Origin: Prevotellaceae bacterium UBA1720
GTDB lineage: Bacteria; Bacteroidota; Bacteroidia; Bacteroidales; Bacteroidaceae
DNA: 13,711 nt
Assembly: GCA_002317475.1 (NCBI GenBank)
Contig: DCIS01000056.1
Coordinates: forward strand, 1-13,711
Reading direction: 5' to 3'
Below, in pieces: positions 1 through 7,985 of the stretch. The translations under genes and the position numbers were made by a program. Numbering within the stretch: the first letter of the stretch is position 1; each line of letters starts with the position of its first letter. Below the pieces are notes generated by a model. That model was not told the origin of the DNA. It did no database searches and saw only the letters and a list, made by a program, of their open reading frames with translations.

Positions 1-39
1 ATCATTGATATCGACAACCTTGAACCTGATGACGAATAA
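1..39 (+). CDS. 3' end of an upstream gene (last 12 codons and stop)
   Basis: Frame 1 reads from the window edge as an acidic peptide, IIDIDNLEPDDE, followed by a TAA stop at 37-39. An acidic, hydrophilic run ending in a clean stop is what the C-terminus of a soluble protein often looks like. The stop overlaps the ATG of the next gene by 11 nt, the same arrangement as at the next junction (618-628). This is inference from 12 codons; the gene cannot be identified. Confidence 0.4.
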   Translation: MIDIDNLEPDDE

Positions 40-628
40 GACGCTTGCTTCCGCGTGTTGTACGTTGCTCTTGGGACTCCTTATCCTCGTTCCCATAGCA
101 TCATGGGTAATGCTTGCCCTTGGCATGTCTGTACATAATATATTATGTGCCGAGGGTTATCGTTGGGTATGGATGCATGCCGACGAATGCCTTGCCCCTG
201 CCTATCTCGTGCCCGTCATAGCACTGGTCATTGCATGGGGATGCGTACAATGTTCGGGAGTCCTTAACGTCTTATTCAGCCGTTACCGTACGGTCAACGA
301 GCGACTGGGCCTCACCTCCTTTCTTGTGGTCTTTCTGTTGCTCTTTCTATGGTTCCTCGTGCCCGTCTTCAGGGTCGATAGTGCCATGCGTAGCGTCACG
401 GGTCTGCTCTTCCCATCCCCATGGTTCTCCTGTGCGCCCTATCTGCTTTCGGGCATCATGTTCCTGGCATCGTTCAGTTTCATGCTCTTCACCAGCAAGG
501 AGCGTTTCCCCCTCCTCATTGGTCGTCTTCTCTCCTCGGGCATCTCACGTTATGCCTTATGGCTCATCAATTTATCCCTCTTGAATTTCCTAATCGAAAT
601 CATCAAATATGTCTTCCATGCTGAATGA
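29..628 (+). CDS. Small polytopic inner-membrane protein, function unknown
   Basis: This 199-residue protein (from the ATG at 29) is very hydrophobic. About five membrane segments are visible, near residues 7-32, 59-80, 96-114, 138-156 and 176-196, with a short basic C-terminal end. The frame stays open to the window edge, and a TTG at 5 is possible, but the ATG at 29 is preferred because it gives a short 11-nt overlap with the preceding stop. The segment NILCAEGYRW (residues 37-46), followed by a membrane helix and an SG-V-L motif, vaguely recalls the N-terminal part of AbgT-type (p-aminobenzoyl-glutamate) transporters. The protein is far shorter than that family and the likeness is weak, so no function is assigned. 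Its 3' end overlaps the helicase gene, so the two are probably co-transcribed and translationally coupled. Confidence 0.75.
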   Translation: MTNKTLASACCTLLLGLLILVPIASWVMLALGMSVHNILCAEGYRWVWMHADECLAPAYLVPVIALVIAWGCVQCSGVLNVLFSRYRTVNERLGLTSFLVVFLLLFLWFLVPVFRVDSAMRSVTGLLFPSPWFSCAPYLLSGIMFLASFSFMLFTSKERFPLLIGRLLSSGISRYALWLINLSLLNFLIEIIKYVFHAE

Positions 629-2972
629 TCTCAACGAGTCACAACGATTGGCCGTAGAGTGTATCGACTCACCATCTTTGGTCATTGCCGGAGCCGGATC
701 CGGTAAGACTCGTGTGCTTACCTATAAGATTGCCTATCTGCTCTCCAAGGGACTGAAACCCTGGAACATCCTGGCGCTTACCTTTACCAACAAGGCTGCT
801 GCCGAGATGCAGCAACGTATTGCCCGTCAGGTAGGTTCCGACCTTGCCTCTGGTCTTTGGATGGGCACGTTCCATAGCATCTTCTCGCGCATCCTTCGTA
901 TTGAATGTCAGTCTATTGGGTTTACCAGCGACTTCACCATCTACGATGCCACGGATCAGAAGAGCCTTATCCGCAGCCTTATCCGTGAGAACAGCCTTGA
1001 TGACAAGGTCTACAAGCCTGGCATGGTGGCTAATTTCATCTCGCAAGCAAAGAACCACCTCATCACGCCTCAGCAGTATGCCAACGACATCTCTATACGT
1101 GAGCGTGATCAAGCGGCACGTGTACCTCTTGTAGCACAGATCTACCAGCAGTACGTCCAGCGCTGCCGTCTCAGCAATGCCATGGATTTCGATGATCTGC
1201 TGCTCTACACCTACTATCTCTTCTTCAATAATCCCGAGATTGCGCAGAAGTACGAACAGCGTTTTGAGTTTGTCCTTGTGGACGAGTATCAGGACACCAA
1301 CTATGCCCAGCATCGCATCGTATGGCTCCTTACTCAGCATCGTCAGCGCGTCTGTGTGGTTGGGGATGATGCGCAGAGCATCTACAGTTTCCGTGGAGCG
1401 AATATCGAGAATATCCTTACCTTCCAGGAGCAGTACCAAGGGGCTCAGCTCTTCAAATTGGAGCAGAACTATCGTTCGACGCAGAATATCGTGGCGGCTG
1501 CCAACAGCCTTATCCATCACAATCAGGGACAGATACACAAGGATGTCTACAGCCGTAAGGCCGAGGGTCAGTTGATCAACGTCTTCACCGCACAGAGTGA
1601 TTTTGAGGAGGCATACCTGGTCAGCCGCACCATCAAAGTTCTGCATCATCGCGACCATATCGCTTATTCGGACATTGCCGTTCTCTATCGCACCAATGCC
1701 CAGAGTCGTTCGTTGGAGGAGGCCCTTCGCAAGGATGGCATGCCTTACCGCATCTATGGCGGACTCTCGTTCTACCAGCGAAAGGAGATTAAGGACGTCA
1801 TTGCCTACCTTCGCCTTGCCGTCAATCCGCATGACGAGGAGGCTCTGAAGCGTGTTATCAACTATCCCGCTCGTGGCATTGGCGACACCTCTCTCAGTAA
1901 GATCCTCCAGTGTGCCACCTCTCATAGCGTGTCACCTTGGCGTGTCATCGCCGATCCCGTTGGTTTTCAGTTGAATGTCAACAAAGGCATGATCACCAAA
2001 CTGACCACCTTTGCGCAGATGATCGATGGTTTTGCACAGGCAGCTCCCACGCAGAATGCCTCTGACCTTGCCTTTCGTATTGTCCGTGAGACGGAGCTTG
2101 CGAAGGACATCAACAAGGGTCACGACCCCGATGACATCTCTCGTCAGGAGAACCTTCAGGAGCTGATGGATGGCATCTCTGCCTTCGTGGAAACCAAGCA
2201 GGAGGAGGGTCAGCCATGCCTCCTTACCGACTATCTGCAGGAGGTCTCCCTGTTGAGTGATATCGACGAGGATAAGGTCACCGATGATGATCAGAAGATC
2301 ACCCTCATGACCATCCATTCCGCCAAAGGTCTGGAATTCCGAGTAGTTTTCGTGGTAGGTCTCGAGGAGGAACTCTTCCCCAATCAGATGGCCATTCAGG
2401 AGGGTGCCAAAGGCATTGAGGAGGAGCGCCGATTGATGTATGTGGCCATGACACGTGCCGAGGAGCAGCTCATCCTCACCTCTGCCCGTAGCCGTTTCCG
2501 TTTCGGTCAGACGGAGATGAGTCATCCCAGCCGTTTCCTCAAGGAGATTGATGCTCGCTATCTGAAGACGGTACGTAGCACACCCTCTACGGATGCTCCT
2601 TCATCACCTTTCCAGCGTCGTGGCACTCGTCTCTTCGATGACGACACCACCCCCTTACCCGCTAAGCAGTTCCCCAGAACCGTATGGGGAAAGACGCTCC
2701 GTCGTGTCTCTCCCTCTAGCACACCTGTTGCTCCTGCCTCAACTCCTACGCCTTCCGTTTCTTCATCTTCTCCCTCTCCTTCACCCTCATCTTCCCCCAC
2801 GTCCGTTCCCGGCCTTGCAGTTGGTAAACATGTCGAGCACAGCCGTTTTGGTAGGGGAGAGGTTCTCAAGCTCGAAGGTACGGGTCTCGATGCCAAAGCC
2901 GAAGTCCGTTTCGATAATGTAGGCACCAAGCAACTCCTCCTCCGCTTTGCCAAAATCACCGTAATAGATTAA
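609..2972 (+). CDS. uvrD: UvrD/PcrA-type superfamily 1A DNA helicase
   Basis: This is an ATP-dependent 3'-5' DNA helicase acting in nucleotide excision repair, mismatch repair and removal of blocks to replication or transcription. All SF1A motifs are present: Q-motif LNESQR (8-13), Walker A AGAGSGKT (27-34), Ia LTFTNKAAAEM, Ib TFHS, Walker B VDEYQDTN (D225/E226), III GDDAQSIYSFRGA, IV EQNYRST, V IHSAKGLEF and VI EEERRLMYVAMTRA (604-617, arginine finger R616). A Ser/Pro/Thr-rich linker (about 701-735) leads to a C-terminal Tudor-like domain (about 736-787, VGKHVEHSRFGRGEVL). In PcrA/UvrD this domain contacts RNA polymerase, which suggests a link to transcription-coupled repair. At 787 residues the length is normal for the family. 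The start at 609 overlaps the membrane-protein gene by 20 nt; the ATG at 618 is an alternative giving an 11-nt overlap. UvrD and PcrA cannot be told apart from sequence alone. Confidence 0.97.
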   Translation: MSSMLNDLNESQRLAVECIDSPSLVIAGAGSGKTRVLTYKIAYLLSKGLKPWNILALTFTNKAAAEMQQRIARQVGSDLASGLWMGTFHSIFSRILRIECQSIGFTSDFTIYDATDQKSLIRSLIRENSLDDKVYKPGMVANFISQAKNHLITPQQYANDISIRERDQAARVPLVAQIYQQYVQRCRLSNAMDFDDLLLYTYYLFFNNPEIAQKYEQRFEFVLVDEYQDTNYAQHRIVWLLTQHRQRVCVVGDDAQSIYSFRGANIENILTFQEQYQGAQLFKLEQNYRSTQNIVAAANSLIHHNQGQIHKDVYSRKAEGQLINVFTAQSDFEEAYLVSRTIKVLHHRDHIAYSDIAVLYRTNAQSRSLEEALRKDGMPYRIYGGLSFYQRKEIKDVIAYLRLAVNPHDEEALKRVINYPARGIGDTSLSKILQCATSHSVSPWRVIADPVGFQLNVNKGMITKLTTFAQMIDGFAQAAPTQNASDLAFRIVRETELAKDINKGHDPDDISRQENLQELMDGISAFVETKQEEGQPCLLTDYLQEVSLLSDIDEDKVTDDDQKITLMTIHSAKGLEFRVVFVVGLEEELFPNQMAIQEGAKGIEEERRLMYVAMTRAEEQLILTSARSRFRFGQTEMSHPSRFLKEIDARYLKTVRSTPSTDAPSSPFQRRGTRLFDDDTTPLPAKQFPRTVWGKTLRRVSPSSTPVAPASTPTPSVSSSSPSPSPSSSPTSVPGLAVGKHVEHSRFGRGEVLKLEGTGLDAKAEVRFDNVGTKQLLLRFAKITVID

Positions 2973-2974
2973 AG

Positions 2975-3066
2975 TTAACATGAATAGCAACAACAAAAAC
3001 AACAACTATATTTTTATTCTCATTATTATAATTAAAAGATGTTTTCGTTGTTGTCATTCATGTTAA
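2975..3066. repeat. 27-bp inverted repeat just after uvrD
   Basis: The arm at 2975-3001 is the reverse complement, at 24 of 27 positions, of the arm at 3040-3066. The spacer of 38 bases is very AT-rich. The left arm begins 3 nt after the uvrD stop. Transcribed RNA could fold into a long, low-GC hairpin, which may act as a weak terminator or protect the uvrD mRNA 3' end. There is no classic U-tract right after the stem, so the role is inferred. Confidence 0.7.
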
Positions 3067-3160
3067 AATAAACACCTCATTTCCATCTAATAAGAAATAA
3101 AGTTGTTTTCGTTGTTGCCATTCGTGTTAAATTATCAATACTCCCCTTTCCATCTATGAG
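3040..3160 (+). repeat. Imperfect tandem duplication upstream of the TonB-plug gene
   Basis: The 27-base element at 3040-3066 recurs in the same orientation at 3104-3130 with 25 of 27 identities. After each copy comes a less conserved spacer and then the shared string TTTCCATCTA (3080-3089 and 3147-3156). The duplicated unit is therefore about 64-67 bp, and its second copy runs into the ATG at 3156. It may be a duplicated leader or promoter region. I could not find a convincing Bacteroidetes -7 TAnnTTTG box in either copy. Confidence 0.7.
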
Positions 3161-3824
3161 CCATAAGGCCACACACCTTTTCGTACTCCTTCTCTCCCTT
3201 GCCACTATGGTGAGTGCACAAATCTTGGTGCCCTTCAACGGCATTGTTACCGACCTTTCCGGTCATCCTATTAAGAAGGTCAAGGTCTACAATTACGACG
3301 CCAAACGCTTCACCTTCACGGATAGCCAGGGACGTTTCGGTCTAACCAACGTACGTATCACCGATACCCTCCACCTTGTCTACAAGAAGGTACAATACGA
3401 CATACCCGTCGATGGCAAGCGAAGCATGCGTATCCGTTTAGCCGATCAGCAGCAACTGGTTTCCGAGGACGAGGACCTGGTCGACCTTGGCATGCTTTTC
3501 GTCAAGCGTCGTGAGTTTGGTGGTTCGTCCTCTGGTCTCAATGGCGAGGAACTTGTTCGTATGGGTTATACCAATGTCGTGGATGCTATCCTTGGCCGTG
3601 TTCCCGGTGTCACTCAGCTCAATGGCAGCCTCGTCATCCGTGGTATCAGCAGCATCACTTTGAAGAACGATCCCCTCTACCTTGTCGATGGAGTGGAGGT
3701 GTCCTCACTCTCCAACATCAGCATCTACGATGTCGACCATATCGAGGTCACCAAGGACTCCAACATCTACGGTGCCCGTGGAGCCTGTGGCGTCATCTCC
3801 GTCACCACCAAGCGCGGAAAATAA
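3156..3824 (+). CDS. Secreted carboxypeptidase-regulatory-like plus TonB-plug protein without a barrel
   Basis: This 222-residue protein starts with a signal peptide (hydrophobic core at residues 8-19, likely cleavage after VSA at 21), so it should reach the periplasm. Residues about 25-95 (FNGIVTDLSGHPIKKVKV, then TFTDSQGRFGL) are a CarboxypepD_reg-like beta-sandwich, as found at the N-terminus of SusC-family receptors. Residues about 128-222 are a TonB receptor plug domain: ILGRVPGV (145-152), VIRGI, PLYLVDG (173-179), DVDHIEVTKDSNIYGARG and GVISVTTKRGK at the very C-terminus. In SusC proteins this last motif is where the plug ends and a barrel of several hundred residues begins; here a TAA follows at once. 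No barrel coding sequence lies downstream in any frame, so this is a stand-alone plug or a cleanly truncated receptor. No SusD-like partner is nearby. Function is unknown. Confidence 0.88.
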   Translation: MSHKATHLFVLLLSLATMVSAQILVPFNGIVTDLSGHPIKKVKVYNYDAKRFTFTDSQGRFGLTNVRITDTLHLVYKKVQYDIPVDGKRSMRIRLADQQQLVSEDEDLVDLGMLFVKRREFGGSSSGLNGEELVRMGYTNVVDAILGRVPGVTQLNGSLVIRGISSITLKNDPLYLVDGVEVSSLSNISIYDVDHIEVTKDSNIYGARGACGVISVTTKRGK

Positions 3825-3896
3825 ATATTGCATCATTTGGAGTGTCATTTGATAAGGAGGCATTAAGGACTCATTGTGGAGGATTGGAGGACTCAG

Positions 3897-3927
3897 AACG
3901 AGGCACCTCAATGCGGGGCGCCTCGTT
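3897..3927. terminator. Hairpin between convergent genes, probable bidirectional terminator
   Basis: Arms AACGAGGCACC (3897-3907) and GGCGCCTCGTT (3917-3927) enclose a 9-base loop. The only non-pair is A3905/C3919 in the + strand RNA; in the - strand RNA it becomes a G-U wobble, so the stem is complete there. The + strand tail is mildly T-rich (TTTGTGTATG), while the - strand tail is not. The hairpin lies 72 nt after the plug-gene stop and 36 nt beyond the nadE stop, as expected for a shared terminator. Confidence 0.65.
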
Positions 3928-3963
3928 TGTGTATGTGTATGTAAGGATAATAGTCAAACCTCT

Positions 3964-5871
3964 TTATCTCCATGCCTCGCTGGAGGCATCAGTAGGCATG
4001 CGCCAGTCACCACGAGGGGAGAGGGAGCAGGAACCAACCTTCGGTCCATCGGGCAGACAACTGCGCTTGAACTGCTGAGCAAAGAAGCGACGATAGAAGT
4101 TATCACGCCAATGTGCTATGACCTCCGGAGTGTACTTGCCATCAAAGGCATGTTCTGCCAGGTACTGAATCTTGGCAGGTGTGTAACCCCAACGAAGGAC
4201 ATAGTAGAGGAAGAAGTCGTGCAATTCGTAAGGTCCTACGAGATCCTCGGTCTTCTGCGTGATATTGCCATCCTCGTCGGCAGGGATGAGTTCGGGACTG
4301 ATGGGTGTGTCGACAATATCCAACAGGCAGGCACGTGTGCGCTCATCGTCCATCTGAAGGGCAACCCATTTAACGAGGTGCTGAACGAGGGTTTTGGGCA
4401 CACTGACATTGACGCCGTACATGCTCATGTGGTCGCCATTATAGGTGGCCCAACCGAGTGCCAATTCAGACAGATCGCCCGTTCCGATAACAAATCCACC
4501 CACCTGATTGGCTACATCCATAAGGATCTGTGTACGCTCGCGAGCTTGTGAATTCTCGTACGTAATGTCGTGATTGTCAGGGTTATGGGCGATATCGCTG
4601 AAATGCTGTGTAACGGCTTGTGCGATGCTGATCTCGCGGATGGTGACACCGAGTCCCTCCATCAGATTGAGGGCATTGGTGTAGGTGCGATCCGTAGTGC
4701 CGAAACCGGGCATAGTGATGCCGATTATACCCTTGGGATCAAGACCCAGGAGCTTGAAGGTGCGGGCACAAACGAGCAGTGCCAATGTGGAGTCGAGACC
4801 ACCACTGATACCCACTACAACATGCTGAGCATGAGTATGTTGGATGCGTTTGGCAAGTCCCTCTGCCTGTATGGCGAAGATCTCCTCGCAACGCTCGTCA
4901 AGGGTGCGTCCCTGTGGCACGAAAGGATGAGGATCGATGGTACGTGTGAGAGGCAGTTCCTGCGAGAGAAGCATCTCAGTATCAACGATATGCACGGGTT
5001 CATCCTTGATGGTCTCGGCACATGTGGCAAAGGTGGTGTTCTGTCGACGCTCGGAGCGCAGACGGTCGATGTCTATGTCGGTAATGAGCAACTGTGGAGT
5101 AAGGCTATGACGCTGACCTTCAGCCACTAACGAACCGTTCTCATAGACAAGGGCCTTGCCGCTGAACACCACATCCTGTGTGCTCTCACCGAAGCCACAT
5201 CCGCTGAACACATAGCCGCAGATGCAACGAGCACTCTGTTGTGAGAGGAGGGATTTGAGGTAGGAGTACTTGCCAATGCTGTCATTGTCGGCAGAGAGGT
5301 TGAAGATCACGTCGGCTCCCTGCAGAGAGAGGGTGGTGCTGGGAGGATTGGGTGCCCATACATCCTCGCAGATCTCTATACCAAACACGCAACTGGGTGT
5401 GTGGAAGAGGAGATGGCGATGAAGGGGTATCTGCTGACCGCAACACCAGATACTGCCGGGACGGATATCACGGACACTGGTGAACCAACGCTTCTCGTAG
5501 AACTCCTTGTAGTTGGGCAGGTAGGTCTTGGGCACAATGCCCAGAATCTTGCCTTTCTGTACCACTGCAGCACAATTCAGGATGGAACCGCAATAGGGTA
5601 GAGGCAGACCCACGATGCAGATGATATCCAGCGAACGGGTGAAGTCCATGAGCGTGATAAGTCCGCGCTCGGCCTCATTGAGGAGTTGCTCCTGGAAGAA
5701 AAGGTCCTGGCAGGTATAGCCAGTGATACTGAGTTCAGGGAAGAGGATGATCTCCACATGGCTTTCCTCTGCCTCGGTGATGAGCGTCTTGATCTGCTCA
5801 ACATTGCTTCGGCAGTTGGCCACCGTTACCAATGGCACTGCTGACGCAATCTTTACATATCCGTGTTGCAT
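3964..5871 (-). CDS. nadE: Glutamine-dependent NAD+ synthetase
   Basis: NadE catalyses the last step of NAD+ synthesis: deamido-NAD+ + ATP + glutamine to NAD+ + AMP + PPi + glutamate, in the cytoplasm. The 635-residue protein is the long two-domain form. The N-terminal nitrilase-like glutaminase domain shows the full triad: E46 in FPELSITGY, K115 in VPKTYLPNY and C168 in GIEICEDVW. The C-terminal synthetase domain carries the PP-loop SGGLDS (356-361), followed by TMPGFGTTDRTYTNA and GTGDLSELALGWATYNGDHM. Because the glutaminase is intact, the enzyme should use glutamine rather than free ammonia. Start ATG at 5871 begins directly with the nitrilase fold. It lies 51 nt after htpG on the same strand and may be read through from the clpC-htpG transcript; it converges on the plug gene. 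Confidence 0.97.
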   Translation of the reverse strand: MQHGYVKIASAVPLVTVANCRSNVEQIKTLITEAEESHVEIILFPELSITGYTCQDLFFQEQLLNEAERGLITLMDFTRSLDIICIVGLPLPYCGSILNCAAVVQKGKILGIVPKTYLPNYKEFYEKRWFTSVRDIRPGSIWCCGQQIPLHRHLLFHTPSCVFGIEICEDVWAPNPPSTTLSLQGADVIFNLSADNDSIGKYSYLKSLLSQQSARCICGYVFSGCGFGESTQDVVFSGKALVYENGSLVAEGQRHSLTPQLLITDIDIDRLRSERRQNTTFATCAETIKDEPVHIVDTEMLLSQELPLTRTIDPHPFVPQGRTLDERCEEIFAIQAEGLAKRIQHTHAQHVVVGISGGLDSTLALLVCARTFKLLGLDPKGIIGITMPGFGTTDRTYTNALNLMEGLGVTIREISIAQAVTQHFSDIAHNPDNHDITYENSQARERTQILMDVANQVGGFVIGTGDLSELALGWATYNGDHMSMYGVNVSVPKTLVQHLVKWVALQMDDERTRACLLDIVDTPISPELIPADEDGNITQKTEDLVGPYELHDFFLYYVLRWGYTPAKIQYLAEHAFDGKYTPEVIAHWRDNFYRRFFAQQFKRSCLPDGPKVGSCSLSPRGDWRMPTDASSEAWR

Positions 5872-5884
5872 ACCTTATTTATTA

Positions 5885-5934
5885 TTAATAAAGTCAGATC
5901 ACTTACTTAACTCTACGTTCGCTTACTTTATTAA
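5885..5934. repeat. AT-rich 10-bp inverted repeat across the htpG end
   Basis: TTAATAAAGT at 5885-5894 and ACTTTATTAA at 5925-5934 are perfect reverse complements separated by 30 bases. The right arm includes the last codons and stop of htpG. As a hairpin it is weak (one G-C pair per stem, large loop) and could at most act as an inefficient terminator or mRNA processing site between htpG and nadE. A chance origin in AT-rich DNA is possible. Confidence 0.35.
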
Positions 5935-7974
5935 CGAAACGCTACGCTTGATGAAGTTGGTGAGCGCCTCGCCCTTGAGCATGCCATTCTGAAGGAGAGC
6001 AAGATCGATGAGCTGATGTACGCGGTCATTGCCCTTACCATAAGCGGAGAGGATCTCGTTCTTCTTGTCCTGCTGAACCTTGATATCCTCACCACACTTC
6101 TTGAGGTCCTCCTTGTCGGCATCGGTGATCTCCTCGGGCTTCTTCTTGTCCTGCTCCTGACGCAAAACGGCTTGACGTGCCGTCAGACCCTTGATCTCAC
6201 TGACGATGGGTTTGAGGTCGCCTTCGGTAGCCTTCTCGCTATCCTCAAGGACAGCCTTGATCAGCGGTGCATCGGTGTTGAGCACGAGGGTGTACATATC
6301 GGGCATTTCGCCATAGAAACTCATACCCTGCTGTATGCGACTCATTTCCTTCATACGACGCATATACTCGCTTTGTGTGATCATAATGGGAAGGGCATTC
6401 TCTCCAAGAGCCTGTGCCTCAACATGATACTCAGTCTTGTCGGTCTTAGGCATCTGACTACGGAAGATGGCTGACAGATTGTCACCACGCTCAGCTTCGA
6501 GCACTTCGCGCTTGGTGTCCTCCTTCTGGATAAGGCGGTCGAGGGTGTCGGCATCAACACGTGTGAAGGTGCTCTTCTCCAACTTACGCTCGAGCATGCT
6601 GACCAGTGGAGTGTCCAACTGACCATCGAGCAACAGGACGCTATAACTCATGTCCTTGGCTGACTGGATGTAGGTGTACTGGCTCTCCTTGTCAGTGGCA
6701 TAGAGGTAGACAAGCTGACCGTCCTTGTTGGTCTGCTGATCCTTGATGAGGGTCTGATACTCCTCGAGGGTGAAATGTTTGTCGTCGCAATCCTTCAGCA
6801 GGAAGTAGTTCTTGGCCTTGTCGTAGTAGTCCTCCTGTGAGAGCATACCATAGTGGATGAAGATCTTGATGTCATCCCATTTCTGCTCAAAATCAGGACG
6901 ATCGGTCTTGAAGATTCTGTTAAGGCGATCGCTGACCTTCTTGGTAATATACTGAGAAATCTTCTTTACATTCTGATCGCTCTGCAGATAACTACGACTG
7001 ACGTTCAGAGGGATATCGGGAGAGTCGATGACACCATGCAGGAGCATGAGGAAATCGGGTACGATGTTCTCTACATTATCGGTAACGAACACCTGATTAC
7101 AGTAGAGCTGAATCTTGTTACGCTGAACATCGAGGTTGTTCTTGATCTTTGGGAAGTAAAGTATACCCGTGAGATTGAAGGGGTAATCAACATTGAGGTG
7201 AATCCAGAAGAGGGGTTCATCGTGCATGGGATAGAGTTTGCGGTAGAACTCCTTGTAATCCTCATCCTTGAGGTCAGCGGGTTTCTTCGTCCAAAGGGGC
7301 TCAATGCTGTTGATGACATTATCCTCATCGGTATCCTCGTACTTGCCATCCTTCCACTCCTGCTTCTTACCGAATACCACGGGTACGGGAAGGAATTTGC
7401 AATACTTATTGAGCAGATCCTCGAGCTTGTTCTTATCCAGGAAATCCTTACAATCATCATCGATGTGCATGATGATATCCGTACCACGGTCGGCCTTATC
7501 AGCAGCCTCAAGGCTATAAGAGGGAGAACCATCGCATGTCCAGTGTTGAGCAGGTTCGTCCTTGTAGCTCTTTGTGATGATCTCAACCTTGTTGCTGACC
7601 ATAAACGAACTGTAGAAACCAAGTCCGAAATGACCGATGATGGCATTGGCATCCTCCTTGTACTTGTCGAGGAAATCGTTGGCACCACTGAAGGCAATCT
7701 GATTGATGTAACGCTCGATCTCATCAGCAGTCATACCGATACCACGGTCGCTGACGGTGATGGTGCCAGCCTCCTTATCGAAAGAGACGCTGACCTTAAG
7801 TTCACCCATCTCACCCTTGAAATCACCCTTACCGGCAAGGGTCTTGAGCTTCTGTGTGGCATCAACGGCATTACTTACTATCTCACGGAGAAAGATCTCG
7901 TGATCACTATAGAGAAACTTTTTGATGACGGGGAATATATTCTCAGTTGTAACCCCAATGTTTCCAGTTTGCAT
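5923..7974 (-). CDS. htpG: HtpG, bacterial Hsp90 chaperone
   Basis: HtpG is a dimeric, ATP-driven cytoplasmic chaperone that remodels client proteins, usually together with DnaK. The 683-residue protein shows the GHKL ATPase domain: LREIVSNAVDA (catalytic E31, Mg-binding N35), DRGIGM (D76, G78, G80) and GHFGLGFYSSFMV (114-126). The middle domain follows, including the conserved NVSRSYLQSD segment, then a C-terminal dimerisation region without the eukaryotic MEEVD tail. It is about 60 residues longer than the E. coli protein, which is usual in Bacteroidetes. The gene starts 11 nt after the clpC stop on the same strand, so the two are almost certainly co-transcribed, joining two stress-related machines in one unit. 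No separate promoter is visible in the gap. Confidence 0.97.
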   Translation of the reverse strand: MQTGNIGVTTENIFPVIKKFLYSDHEIFLREIVSNAVDATQKLKTLAGKGDFKGEMGELKVSVSFDKEAGTITVSDRGIGMTADEIERYINQIAFSGANDFLDKYKEDANAIIGHFGLGFYSSFMVSNKVEIITKSYKDEPAQHWTCDGSPSYSLEAADKADRGTDIIMHIDDDCKDFLDKNKLEDLLNKYCKFLPVPVVFGKKQEWKDGKYEDTDEDNVINSIEPLWTKKPADLKDEDYKEFYRKLYPMHDEPLFWIHLNVDYPFNLTGILYFPKIKNNLDVQRNKIQLYCNQVFVTDNVENIVPDFLMLLHGVIDSPDIPLNVSRSYLQSDQNVKKISQYITKKVSDRLNRIFKTDRPDFEQKWDDIKIFIHYGMLSQEDYYDKAKNYFLLKDCDDKHFTLEEYQTLIKDQQTNKDGQLVYLYATDKESQYTYIQSAKDMSYSVLLLDGQLDTPLVSMLERKLEKSTFTRVDADTLDRLIQKEDTKREVLEAERGDNLSAIFRSQMPKTDKTEYHVEAQALGENALPIMITQSEYMRRMKEMSRIQQGMSFYGEMPDMYTLVLNTDAPLIKAVLEDSEKATEGDLKPIVSEIKGLTARQAVLRQEQDKKKPEEITDADKEDLKKCGEDIKVQQDKKNEILSAYGKGNDRVHQLIDLALLQNGMLKGEALTNFIKRSVSLIK

Positions 7975-7985
7975 AGTATTTTGTT

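Noticed and set aside
669..1925. Long open frame (418 codons) antisense to uvrD
   Set aside because: It lies wholly inside an unmistakable helicase gene; the open antisense frame follows from codon bias and its translation shows no known motifs.
3040..3130. CRISPR array
   Set aside because: Only two direct copies with mismatches, a third copy is inverted, and the intervening sequences are themselves partly repeated; no cas genes nearby.
3156..3963. Frameshifted or disrupted SusC-type receptor gene
   Set aside because: Only 139 bases separate the stop from the convergent nadE gene and no barrel-like coding is found in any frame, so a simple frameshift cannot explain the short protein.
3842..4551. 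+ strand open frames over the nadE 3' end
   Set aside because: They are mostly antisense to the NadE synthetase domain, and the part before 3964 includes the hairpin at 3897-3927.
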